Shown in pieces: positions 18,113 through 30,500 of a stretch of DNA of 64,000 nt (position 1 is its first letter; every line of letters begins with the position of its first letter). Location: NCBI GenBank assembly GCA_942490775.1, contig CALNYL010000001.1, positions 1-64,000 of the forward strand. The letters run 5' to 3'. The notes under the pieces are model-generated. The model saw only the letters and a list, made by a program, of their open reading frames with translations, was not told the DNA's origin and ran no database searches. The position numbers and the translations under genes were made by a program. Source of the stretch: UBA6489 sp942490775 (lineage in GTDB: Bacteria > Patescibacteriota > Gracilibacteria > BD1-5 > UBA6164).

Positions 18113-21100
18113 ATGAGAAAAATTATTGCTTTTTTACTTATATTTTCTTACTTTATAGGTTTATTACCTATTATAAATAATGTAAGTATAGAATCGGCTA
18201 ATGCTAATAGTCCTACTTTACCACAAATTAATGAATGTTCTTTTTCTAATACTCCAACTCTAGATAATAACTTGGATAGTGATGATTCAAGTAATTATAT
18301 GTTTGCTACTTGGAGTTTTGATGGAAATGATACAATGTTTAGAACTGAAAATGGAAATTTTACTGATGGTAAATTAAATCTAACCTTAAAAGATGAATCG
18401 TATGGGGGTAAACCTTATACAGGTGCTTCATATCAATCCCATCAAAAATTTGGTTATGGAAAGTATGAGGTAATGATGAAAGTTGCTGATGGTGGTGGTT
18501 TAGTTTCTTCTTTTTTTTTATTTTCTGATGATGATTTTAATGCAGGAAATTGGAGTGAAATTGATTTTGAGTTTATTTATGATCCAGCTGATAATAATAA
18601 ACCATCATTACAATTTAATAACTGGAATCAACCAACAGGTTGAGAAAGTGGTAATGAAGTAAGGATTCCTGATACTGATATAAATTCATCTGGTTTAAGA
18701 GATGATTATCATAAACTTACTATTGATTATACTCCTGATTATATAAAGTGGTCTGTAGATGATGTAGTACAACACATAACTACAGAAAATATTCCTGTAT
18801 CAGATACTTTAAAAATTATGATGAATATTTGGAGACCTTCTGATTCAACTCATCCAACTAGTGGTGTAAACTGGGCAGGTACTGTTGATGATAATGATTT
18901 ACCAACAACAGTTTCTTATGATTATGTTAAGTATTTTCCTTTAGATAATTGTGATGCAGATACTACTGCTCCTACTCTGACTGAGAAAATTCCAGTTTCA
19001 ACTCCTACTAGTGATACTACTCCTAATTATATATTCAATACAAATGAAGCCTGAACGATAACTTACAGCTGAAGTTGTTCTAGTACAACTTCAAATGCTA
19101 CTGTTGGAGATAATACTATCACTTTCAATACTTTAGCCGATTGAACTTACACGAATTGTACAATAACAGTAACAGATGCAGCTTGAAATACATCTAGTAT
19201 ACTTAATATATCAGATTTTGAGGTAGATACTTTCGTGCCAGATACTACCCCTAATCAATTTACTTTTACAGATGTAACAAATGCTGAGTTATCTACTGAG
19301 TATACATCAAACACAATTACTATAACTGGAATTAATACTGCTTCCATTGTTTCTATTCTCGGTGGAGAATATAGTATAAATTGAGGAAGTTGGGTAAGCG
19401 GAAGTGGAAGTGTAAATTTAAATGATACTATTGAAGTTAAAAATACTTCCCTTAATTCATATGAAGCAGAAAATATTGCTATAGTAAATATTGGTGGATT
19501 AACTGATCATTTTAATATTACGACTAAAGCTGAACCAGTTACTACTCCCGTCTTAACAGAAGTAACCCCAGTTTCCACTCCTACTAGTGATAGTACTCCT
19601 AACTATACATTTAATTCTACAGAATCAAATGTAGGTATAGAGTATTGATGAAGCTGTTCATGAGAAAGCTCTAGCACAGTTGTGGGAAATAATACTATTA
19701 CTTTTGATGAATTATCTGATTGAACTTATGATGATTGTACTATTAGAACCTTTAAGGTTATTGTAATATATCCTGCTGCTATAAGAAAATATTCTAATAC
19801 CTTAGAAGTTTCACCTTTTACTATTGATACAACATGAACTACTTTAACAGAGGTTACTCCAGTTTCTACTCCTACTAGTGATAATACTCCTAACTATACT
19901 TTTAATACTACTGAGGCTGGTACTATTAATTACAGAGGAAGTTGTTCTAGTAATACTACTAGTGCTGTAGCATGAAATAATACTATCACTTTTAATACTT
20001 TAGGTAATTGAACTTACTCTGATTGTACTGTTACTGTTATTGATTCACTTTGAAATATTTCTAATACTCTTAGTATTTCGGAATTTGTTATTAATGTAGA
20101 TACTACTGCTCCTGTTTTAACTGAGACTATTCCTATTTATACTCCTACTAATTATAACACTCCTAGTTATGTTTTTCACACTACTGAAGCTGGTACTATT
20201 GCTTATGGTGGTAGTTGTTTAGGACATACTAATAGTGCTGTAGCTTGAAATAATCTTATTACTTTCAATAATTTAAGTAATTGAACTTATTCTAATTGTA
20301 CTATTACTGTTACTGATAATGCTTGAAATACTTCTAGTGTTTTAAATATTTCTTCTTTCACTATTGATACAACATGACCAATATTAACAGAGGTAATAGT
20401 TGTACCAGACCCAACAAACGATACAACTCCAAACTATACTTTCAATACTAGTGAGTTTGGTAGTGTAAGTTATAACGGAAGCTGTTTTAGTAATACTAAT
20501 AGTGTTAATACCTGAAATAACACAGTTACTTTTAATACTTTGAGTAATAGAACTTACTCTGATTGTGCTATTATTGTTACTGACCCAGCTTGAAATACCT
20601 CTAATACTCTAAATATTTCTACTTTTAAGGTTGATACAAGATGACCAATATTAACAGAAATAACACCTGTTCAAAATCCTACTAGTGATGATACTCCAAA
20701 TTATACTTTCAATACTAATGAAGCTGGTAGTATAAGTTATGGTGGTAGTTGTTCTAGTAATACTGACAGTGCTAATACTTGAATTAACACTATTACTTTT
20801 AACTCTTTATCTGATGGAGTATACAATAACTGTACTATTACTGTTACTGATTTACTTTGAAATGTTTCTAGTGTTTTAGATATTTCTACTTTTGAAGTTG
20901 ATACTTCTAATCCTGACACTACTCCTCCTCATATTTATGAAGTTAATCCTGTTGATAATCCTACTGATGATTCTACTCCTAATTATACTTTCTATAGTGA
21001 CGATCTTGGTTTTATTGATTATTATGGGGATTGTGGAAGTGATGATTTATTAGCTAATTCGTGAAATAATACTATTACTTTTAGTTCTTTATCTGATGAT

Positions 21101-23224
21101 GATTATACTAATTGTAGTTTAACTGTTACTGATTTGGCTTGAAATACTTCGGATGTACTTCATATCTCTGACTTTGAAGTGGATACTACTATTCCTGATA
21201 CTACTTCCCCTTATATTAATGAGATAATTCCTGTTCCTAATCCTACTAATGATAGTACTCCTAATTATACTTTTAGTACTAATGAGGCTTGAAGTATTAA
21301 TTACTACTGAGATTGTAATTGAAATACTTATGAGGCTTTTTATTGAGATAATGTTATTACTTTTCAAACTTTAAGTGATTGAGATTATATTAACTGTAGA
21401 TTAACTGTTACTGATCAGGCTGGGAATGTTTCGGATACTCTTTATATCTCTGACTTTGAGGTAAATACTTCTGATGATGATAATACTCCTCCTTTGTTAA
21501 GTGAAATCAATCCTGTATCTGACCCTACTGATGATTCTACTCCTAATTATACTTTCTATTCTAATGAAGCTTGAGATATAGATTATTACGGAGATTGTGA
21601 TAGTTATGATGATTCTGCTAATTCTTGAAACAATACTATTACTTTTATAGATTTAAGTAATTGAGATTATACTAACTGTAGATTAACTGTTACTGATGCA
21701 TCAGGTAATGTTTCTGATGTGCTTAATATTTCAGATTTTGAAATAGATACTTCTGATGATGATAATACTCCTCCTTATATTTATGAGGTAAATTCTGTTG
21801 ATGATACTACTGATGATTCAACCCCTAGTTATACTTTTTATTCTGATGAGGATTGAGATATTAACTACTATGGGGATTGTGATAGCTATGATTCTTCGGC
21901 TAATTCTTGAAATAATACTATTACTTTTAGGTCTTTATCTGATGGGGATTATACTAATTGTAGATTAACTGTTACTGATTCTGCTGGTAATATTTCGGAT
22001 GTGCTTCATATTTCTGATTTTGAAGTGAATACTTCTGATGATGATAATACTCCTCCTTCTTTGGATGAAAGAAATTCTGTATCTGACCCTACTGGTGATT
22101 CTACTCCTAACTATACTTTCTACTCTAGTGAGAGTTGAAATATTGATTATTATGGAGATTGTGATAGTTATGATGATTATGCTAATGCTTGAGAGAATAC
22201 TATTACTTTTAGGTCTTTATCTGATGGAGATTATACTAATTGTAAATTAACTGTTACTGATTCTTCTGGCAATACTTCAGATATGCTTTATATTTCTGAT
22301 TTTGAAGTTGATACTTATACTTCTAATGATACTCCTCCTTCTCTTACTGAAATTAATCCTGTTTCTATTGTTACTTATGATAATACTCCTAATTATACTT
22401 TCCATTCTAATGAGGATGGGACTATTAATTATTATGGTGATTGTGAAGGTAATGATTATTCGGCTGTGGATTGAATTAATATTATTACTTTTAATAGTCT
22501 TGATTATTGAAGTCATTCTAATTGTTATATTGAGGTAACTGATTCTAATGGGAATATTTCAAATCCTTTGAATGTTTCTACTTTTACTGTAAGAAAAGAT
22601 GATAACAACAACAATAATAACAACAACAATCATAAAAATCCTATTTTTACTACTAACAGAGTTTTTGTTGAATTAGCTTCAACTTATTGTTGAAAAGACT
22701 TTTCAGATATCAGTAATAATAAATATAAAACCTCTATTAAAAAAATCTCTTGTTCTGGAATTGTAAATGGATACAAGAATTGAACCTTTAGACCAAATAA
22801 TAATATTAATAGGCTTGAAGTAGCAAAGATTTTAAGTATTGCATTTGGTTTTGAAATTAAATATCCAGAATATAAACAATTTTCTGATGTATCTAAAAGT
22901 TTTTGGTATGCTAAGCATATTAATCCTTTAAGTACTGCTTGAATATTTAATTGATACAATGATTGAACATTTAGACCTAAAATTAATATTAGTAGAATAG
23001 AATTCCTTAAAGTAGTTCTTAAATCCAGTAGTATTGCTGTTTATGAGGTTGATCATTCTGATTTCTCTGATGTACCTTTGGATAAGTGGTATGCTAAATA
23101 TGTTATGAGGGCTAAAGAGCTATGAATTATTGAATGAAATAATTGAGGTAGATATTATCCTAAGTGAGCTATTACTAGAGGTGAAGTCGCTGATATTATT
23201 GCTAAGATTCTTGAACTTCAGTAA
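18113..23224 (+). CDS. Secreted GH16 glucanase-like protein with Ig-like repeats and SLH domains
   Basis: One uninterrupted frame of 1703 codons if UGA is glycine. A signal peptide (M-R-K-I-I-A-F-L-L-I-F-S-Y-F-I-G, cleavage after A-N-A) precedes a glycoside hydrolase family 16 domain at about residues 40-285. Its catalytic motif is E-I-D-F-E (E149, D151, E153), and Y-G-K-Y-E-V-M-M-K and W-S-E-I flank it. About thirteen Ig-like modules of roughly 90-100 residues follow, each starting T-P-N-Y-T-F and containing G-x-C, N-T-I-T-F and T-N-C-x-(I/L)-T-V-T-D with a likely disulphide. After an Asn-rich linker (22600-22640), three SLH domains end the protein (F-S-D-I, F-S-D-V, F-S-D-V with G-Y-x-(N/D)-G-T-F-R-P). 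SLH domains anchor proteins to cell-wall polymers. The expected activity is beta-1,3 or mixed-linkage glucan cleavage at the cell surface. Confidence 0.9.
22628..23224 (+). repeat. SLH-triplet coding block, copy 1
   Basis: A 597-bp block encoding three SLH domains. It reappears at 36133-36729 with a single base difference that I can see (AGA for AAA near 23153/36658) and again, in damaged form, at 42220-42802. Such identity next to strongly diverged upstream modules indicates recent copying or gene conversion. Confidence 0.9.
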
Positions 23225-23238
23225 ATTTATGAAAATTC

Positions 23239-23279
23239 AAAAAAAGAGAGAAATTTTTTAAAATTTCTCTCTTTTTTTA
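23239..23279. terminator. Terminator shared by the SLH protein genes
   Basis: AAAAAAAGAGAGAAATTTT and AAAATTTCTCTCTTTTTTT form a long hairpin. The same sequence, with minor loop changes, follows the other two SLH genes (36744-36783 and 42818-42857). Confidence 0.9.
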
Positions 23280-23406
23280 TACTTTATATTCTGTGATACT
23301 TTTCATTCTGGGAGAAATAGAGCCAAGTATCTTAAATTCAATAAACTTTTAGCAAACAAAGCTTAGTTTCCCCTATCCTAAGATAAAAACAAGACCTCAA
23401 GCAAAC

Positions 23407-23439
23407 AAAAAAACACGATACTAAATATCGTGTTTTTTT
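23407..23439. terminator. Second hairpin terminator
   Basis: AAAAAACACGATA, loop CTAAA, TATCGTGTTTTTTT; bidirectional. A further weak hairpin (AACTCTTG/CAAGAGTT) lies at 23460-23482. Together they separate the SLH gene from the transposase remnant. Confidence 0.85.
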
Positions 23440-23569
23440 GTTGTAAAAAAGTCAAAAAAACTCTTGACAAAGCCAAGAGTTTCAAAATTTCAAGTATATA
23501 TATGAATTACAACAAAAATCAAACATTTTAGTAAAATTTTTAAAGATAAAAGAACTTATGAAATTTTTA

Positions 23570-24368
23570 AAACGATAATAAGTTGAATTTTGTGCCTAAA
23601 AAATTGGAAACAATGAGATTTGGCAAATATCTGATGAAAAACATTAGCACAAATTCAATATTTCTTTTACAAATCTAATTGGAGTTCCAAATTACTAAAC
23701 CAATTTAGAGTGAGTTGGATTAGGAATAAAATATCATGATGTGCTGATAAAATAAGTGATATCGTAATATTTGATTGAAGTATTATGACTAAAAATATAA
23801 AATCTAATTTTTCTGGTTTTGCTAATTGGTTCTTTTCAAATAAAGATAAAAAAGTAGTAAATTGATTAGAAAAAGAGGAGATTTATCTTGGAAAGATAAA
23901 ATCAAAGAAAATCAGATTGATAAAAAATTAGTTATAAAATGACAAGAAGATTGAATTTATAGTTGCTTTGTATTATTGTATAGAAGAAGATGGAGCATTG
24001 AAGAATGCTTTAAAGAACTTAAATCATACCTTTGTTTTGAAAACTTTAAGGTAACTTCTTATGAATCTATTATGAAATATTTTCATATTATTTTAGTGGT
24101 TCATACCTTGCTTACAATAATGAGCTATGGTCTTTGTTTAAGCAAAGACTCCTTTGAATTTGTATATGGATATTTAAAAGAAAAACGAAATATTAAGAAG
24201 AAAAAAAGTTCTAAAACTAAACAGATAACTATTGTTTGAGTTAAGATTTTCATTGAGATGATGTTCCAAACTTGATTTGTATGAAAAGTTAAGTGAAAAC
24301 ATAAAAAGACATTAGCTCAGGTACTTAAAACGAGTGTTTGCTTGAAGTCTAATTTAGCTCTAAATTAA
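23570..24368 (+). pseudogene. DDE transposase remnant (IS4-type C-terminal motif)
   Basis: The best part is Y-R-R-R-W-S-I-E-E-C-F-K-E-L-K-S-Y-L near 23976-24030, the Y-R-x-R-W-x-I-E-x-x-F-K motif that carries the catalytic Glu in IS4-type transposases. It is followed by M-S-Y-G-L-C-L and a basic C-terminus. Upstream, W-R-V-S-W-I-R-N-K and I-V-I-F-D-G-S-I-M-T (catalytic Asp candidate near 23770) can be read with TGA as Gly, but frame changes (for example near 23880) and an unclear start show that the gene is decayed. No terminal inverted repeats were found. It sits between two SLH genes and could have mediated their rearrangement. Confidence 0.6.
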
Positions 24369-24420
24369 AGGAAAAGATTGAGGTTAGGAGAGAAAAGTTT
24401 ATTGAATTTAAGAAGTATTT

Positions 24421-24449
24421 TTGCTAATTTTTCATCTTTATGTTAAGAT
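24421..24449 (+). promoter_or_regulatory. Promoter of the giant SLH protein gene
   Basis: TTGCTA, a 17-base spacer ending CATCTTTATGT, then TAAGAT. The layout and spacer match the promoters at 17943 and 36795. A T-rich leader of about 75 bases follows to the ATG at 24526. Confidence 0.78.
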
Positions 24450-24525
24450 ATTATTGTATACCAAATTATAGGTACTATTATCTATAATTCTATCTGTAAT
24501 ATTTTATTTATTTAATATTTTTTTT

Positions 24526-27500
24526 ATGAGGAAAATAGTTTCAATTTTACTTATGTTTTTCTATTTTGTAGGGTTAATACCTATAAATAGTTTTAATATA
24601 AAATCAGCTAATGCAAATACATCAAGTACTATTTTTAAAACTTACCAGATTGAGATCTGATCCGATGATGCTACAGAAAGTAAAAATGATGGTGATGTTG
24701 ATGCAACTGGAAAACGGGAATTAGCAATAGACTTAGGAACTGATAAAAGTAACTGAGCATGACAAATAGCGGGATTTCGTTTTCAAGATATAGATATACC
24801 AAATGGATCAACAGTAAAATCAGCTCATTTAAGATTTTTTAATAGAGCATCTAAAGATTCAAATGGAGATATCAATTTAACAATTAGTTGAGAACCTACA
24901 GCAAATTCAGTAACTTTTGCAAATACAGATAATAATATATCAAATAGAACAAGAACTAATGCAAAAGTTATATGGTCACCTGAAGACTGGTGAGATGAAA
25001 GTTTAGCAGATTGGTCAAGTTCAGAAAAACATAAAACCTCTGATATTACTCCAATTGTTAATGAAATAATATCTTCATGATGGAATTCATGAAATGCAAT
25101 GACCTTTTTTATTGAAGATGAAGAAAATAGTTGAAATACTCGTTCTATTCATACCTTTGAACATCACGAATATGATGATGATAAATACAGAATGGCAAGA
25201 CTAACAATAGAGTATGAAGCTTCTGATATGACCTGTGATTACACTCCAAATATTCTTACAAATGGAGAATATTTACCAGATTATTCTTATGCTGGATACA
25301 AATGGGGTGAAGAGGAAATACCAAACTTAAATGCCTCTAGTCCAGAAGTAACTTATGTTGATGTAACAAGCTATGGAGCAACACCAAATGACTCAACAGA
25401 TGATACTGATGAAATAAAAGCAGCTATTACAGCTCATAAAGATACAGTAGGTACAGTTATATTACATTTCCCTGCTTGAAAATTTATAGTATCTGATATT
25501 ATATGAATAAAAAGAGGTGATTTTATTATTCAATGAGAAGGGAGTGATACAAATTGAACCATTTTTGACATAAACATACCTTTATCAAATCCAAGTGTAA
25601 CAGAATCTCAAGATATCCTAGATCTTCGTAATCGGTGGGAAAATCATATAACATGGCCTGTAGAAACTACTGGAGTACCTTATTCACTATATTCATATGA
25701 ATGATGATTTTTCTATACTAGATATGATTGAAATAGAACATCCAAAGTAACTTTAGCAAATGTAGTAAGTGCAAATCAAGATGATATAACATTTGTAGTT
25801 AATGATGCTTCTAAAATGAATGTTGGAGATGTCGTGAATTTTGAATGGGAAAATGATGGTAGTGATGAATTTGCGGATTATTTTGTTGACTGAGATTGTA
25901 GTGCCTTAGGTTATGGTTCAGCTTGTAACTCAAGTTCAAACTTTGTACATCAGCCTATAACAATTACAGCAATAAATGGTAATACTATTAGTATAAAAGA
26001 ACCATTAATGCATGATTTAAAGCCTTCTGCCAGAATCAGAAGTTCATTCTTTATTGAAAATGTTGGTTTTGAGAATTTCAGTATAGATTTTCCTGATGAT
26101 ACAGTTTATGGATGACATCATGCAGAAGATGGTTATAATGGAATCTATTTAACAGATGCTAATCAATCTTGGATTGATAATGTAGCTATAAATAATTCTG
26201 ATTCAGCTATTCTTGTTGATTTTTCAAAAAATACTACTTTAAAAAATATTACTACAACAGGAAGACAATGACATTATAATGTTTATGTATGAAGATCTTA
26301 TTGAGTTTTAACGGAAGATTTTAACTTTTGAGGACCAGCTTTACATAATCCTAGTTTTAATACAGATAGTAATCTAACTGTTTATAAGGATGGTTATGTT
26401 GCAGTAGCTGAAATAGATCAACATATGGGATTAAATCATAATAACTTAGCTGATAACATTAAAATCGGTTATACACCGAACTTATTTTATCATGGATGAA
26501 GTTGAGATTTAACAGCTTGAATTAATAATACTTTTTGGAATATTGAAGTTGGTGAGGTTCCTTATAATAGTTTAGTTGGTGAAGTTAATAAAGCCCCTTG
26601 AGCTAATCTAGTAGGTATTTATAGTCCTGGTAATACAATAACAGTTGATTATACTCCTAATCCTTATATAGAAGGGTTAAATGAATGTTTGACTGTTCCT
26701 TCATTGTATGAATATCAATTAGCTCAAAGAGGTGTTACTGATTCTGATACAACAGCACCAAAAATCTCAGAAGTTACTCCAGTTTCAAGCTCAACAGAAG
26801 ACACAACACCAGACTACACATTTACAACAGATGAAGCAGGAACAATAACATACAATTGAAGCTGTGATAGTACAAAAACAGAAGCAACAGTATGAGATAA
26901 TACAATAACATTCAATGAACTATCAGACTGAACATATTCAGATTGTACAATAACAGTAACAGATAGTTCAGATAATATTTCAGATGTTTTGGATATTTCT
27001 GAGTTTGTAGTTGAAACAATTACAACAACTCCAACAATCTCAGAGGTTACACCTGTTTCTACCCCAACTACAGATACAACACCCAGTTATACTTTTACTT
27101 CAAACAAGGCATGAACAATAACTTATAGTTCTCTTAGTAATTGTGCATCCACAATTACAGAAGTATCAGCAGGAAATAATACAATTAATTTTGACATAAC
27201 AGTAACAGACCTTTCCAATATAAGTCCTCTTGCTGATGGTGAATATTCATGTAGATTCAAAGTAGTGGATGAAGCAGGTAACAGTTCAGCTTATATGGAT
27301 GTCACTGATTTTGTTGTTGAAACAGGGGCTCCTGTAATCTCTGAGGTAGCTCCTATATCAACACCCACAAGTGATACAAGCCCAAATTATGTACTTAAAT
27401 CTAGTGAACCATGAAATATAATTTATGAAGGAAGTTGTTCAAGCACAATCACAACTGTAACACCAGGTAATAATATAATTACCTTTAATGAACTTACTCC

Positions 27501-30500
27501 TGGAACTTATTCTGACTGTAAAATTAAAGTAGTAGATTCCTTTGGTAAAGAATCTAACAGTATAAATATTAGTGAATTCACTATAAGAAATCCACCTACA
27601 ATAGATAGTGTAATAGGGACAATAGAAGACAAAGAAACTTTAATAATAAATGGTAATGGTTTTTGAGAAAAAACAACAGCTACTCCATTACGTTATGATA
27701 ATTTTGAAAATGGTATAAGTGGTAATGATTTACCAAGTTCACAAACTACAGGAGGATGGTATACAGAAAACCACTCAGGTCTAGTTACTTATTCAGATGA
27801 ACAAGTTCGTCATTCTGATACATTATCAGTTAAACAAGATTATAGTATTGCTGAATACTATGGTGGAGGTATTATGCTTAAGAATAGAGAAAATGCTGGA
27901 GTTATTCCTGCTACACAAGAATTGTATGTATCAGGTTGGTTTTGGTTTGATGTTTGGAATCAGCCACCTATAAACACAAAATTTATCAATATGGGAACAG
28001 AAGAAGGATGGCAAACTAGAATAGACTCATATCCTTATTCTGGATATGATAGTGGGCATCTATATGCATATTTAAGTGACGATTGCACAATGAAATGAAC
28101 AAATTGAAATGCTGATAAAAGTAATGTTTGAGCTAGCTTTGAAGATGTTTTTAAACCAGATAGAAATTGGCATAGAATTGAAACTTATTTAAGGATAGGT
28201 TCTGATGGTTATAGGGATGTTTATGTTGATGGTGTTAAAATTGGAGAAGTAAATGGAAATTTTACTTCTGAGAATTGTAATATTGGATATCTTTTAATTG
28301 GTCATTATTTTAGGAAACAAATTATGGATGATAATCTTATTCCTGAGTGAGTAAGATATTGGGATGAATTATATGTAGATACAACTCAATCAAGAGTTGA
28401 AATTTGTGAAGATTCAGATTTTTCAAATTGTACACATAAAGAAATACAAATACCTACTGCTTGGAATAATACAACAGGAGAAATAACAGTTACTTTAAAT
28501 CAAGGTTCATTAGATACACTAGAAGGAAAGTATTTATATGTAGTTGATTCAGATGGAAATCCATCAGAATGATACTTACTTGGATCTACAGACACAACAT
28601 CTCCAACAATCTCAGAGGTAACAGCAGTCTCAACCCCAACAAGTGATACAACACCAAACTACACATTCACAACAGATGAAGCATGAACAATAACATACAA
28701 TTGAAGCTGTGACAGTACAACAACAGAAGCAACAGTATGAGATAATACAATAACCTTTAATGAACTATCAGACTGAACATATTCAGATTGTACAATAACA
28801 GTAACAGATAGTTCAAGCAATGTTTCTAATGTACTAAATATTTCTGAATTTGAGATAATCATAGTAGTTCCAGACACCACACCCCCAACAATTTCAGAAA
28901 TAACTCCTATTTCAACCCCAACAGATGATATTACTCCAGACTACACATTTACAACAGATGAAGCAGGAACAATAACATACAATTGAAGCTGTGATAGTAC
29001 AAAAACAGAAGCAACAGTATGAGATAATACAATAACATTCAATGAACTATCAGACTGAACATATTCAGATTGTACAATAACAGTAACAGATAGTTCAGAT
29101 AATATTTCAGATGTTTTGGATATTTCTGAGTTTGTAGTTGAAACAATTACAACAACTCCAACAATCTCAGAGGTTACACCTGTTTCTACCCCAACTACAG
29201 ATACAACACCTAGTTATACTTTTACTTCAAACAAGGCATGAACAATAACTTATAGTTCTCTTAGTAATTGTGCATCCACAATTACAGAAGTATCAGCAGG
29301 AAATAATACAATTAATTTTGACATAACAGTAACAGACCTTTCCAATATAAGTCCTCTTGCTGATGGTGAATATTCATGTAGATTCAAAGTAGTGGATGAA
29401 GCAGGTAACAGTTCAGCTTATATGGATGTCACTGATTTTGTTGTTGAAACAGGGGCTCCTGTAATCTCTGAGGTAGCTCCTATATCAACACCCACAAGTG
29501 ATACAAGCCCAAATTATGTACTTAAATCTAGTGAACCATGAAATATAATTTATGAAGGAAGTTGTTCAAGCACAATCACAACTGTAACACCAGGTAATAA
29601 TATAATTACCTTTAATGAACTTACTCCTGGAACTTATTCTGACTGTAAAATTAAAGTAGTAGATTCCTTTGGTAAAGAATCTAACAGTATAAATATTAGT
29701 GAATTCACTATAAGAAATCCACCTACAATAGATAGTGTAATAGGAGAAATAACTAATGGAAGTGCTTTATCTATAAATGGTGCAAATTTTGGAGATAAAT
29801 CAACATCAGCCCCATTAAGATATGATGATTTTGAAGATGGTGTAATAGGTTCGGTATTACCAAGTAATCAATCTGGAGGAGGATGGTACAACAATAATGA
29901 ATCCATGGAAAATCTTACTTATTCAGATGAGGAATCTCGTTACACAGGAAGACAATCAGTTAAACAAGATTACACTATAGAGAAAGGAGCTGGTATAAAT
30001 TTAGATAATAGTGATGATATAAATACTATACCTGCTGGTACAAAAGAAATGTATGTATCTGGTTGGTTCTGGTTTAATATGTGGGATTTACCATCTAATA
30101 ATCTCAAATTTATAAGTATGTGAACAGCTGGGACACCAGAGGTGCCAGAATGAGTAACTAGTTGGCAATCTAGGTTGGGTGGTTTTCCATCAGGTAGTTC
30201 TAATCATGCAATCTTACATGACGATTTGAGTGATGATTGTACAATGAAATGAACAAATGATAAACACCAATACAGTCAATCTGGAATGAATCTTGATATT
30301 CTTCAGCCTCAAGAAGCTTGGCATAGGGTTGAGGTGTATTTAAAAATAGGAACCCCAGGTTATCAGAGTCTTTATATTGATGGGGTTAAGATTGCGGAAG
30401 TTCAAGGTGAATTTACCTCAAATAATTGTAATATCGGGTATCTTCTTATTGGTCATTACCTTGACCATAGATCAAAGATTGATGGTGAATTAATTGATGC

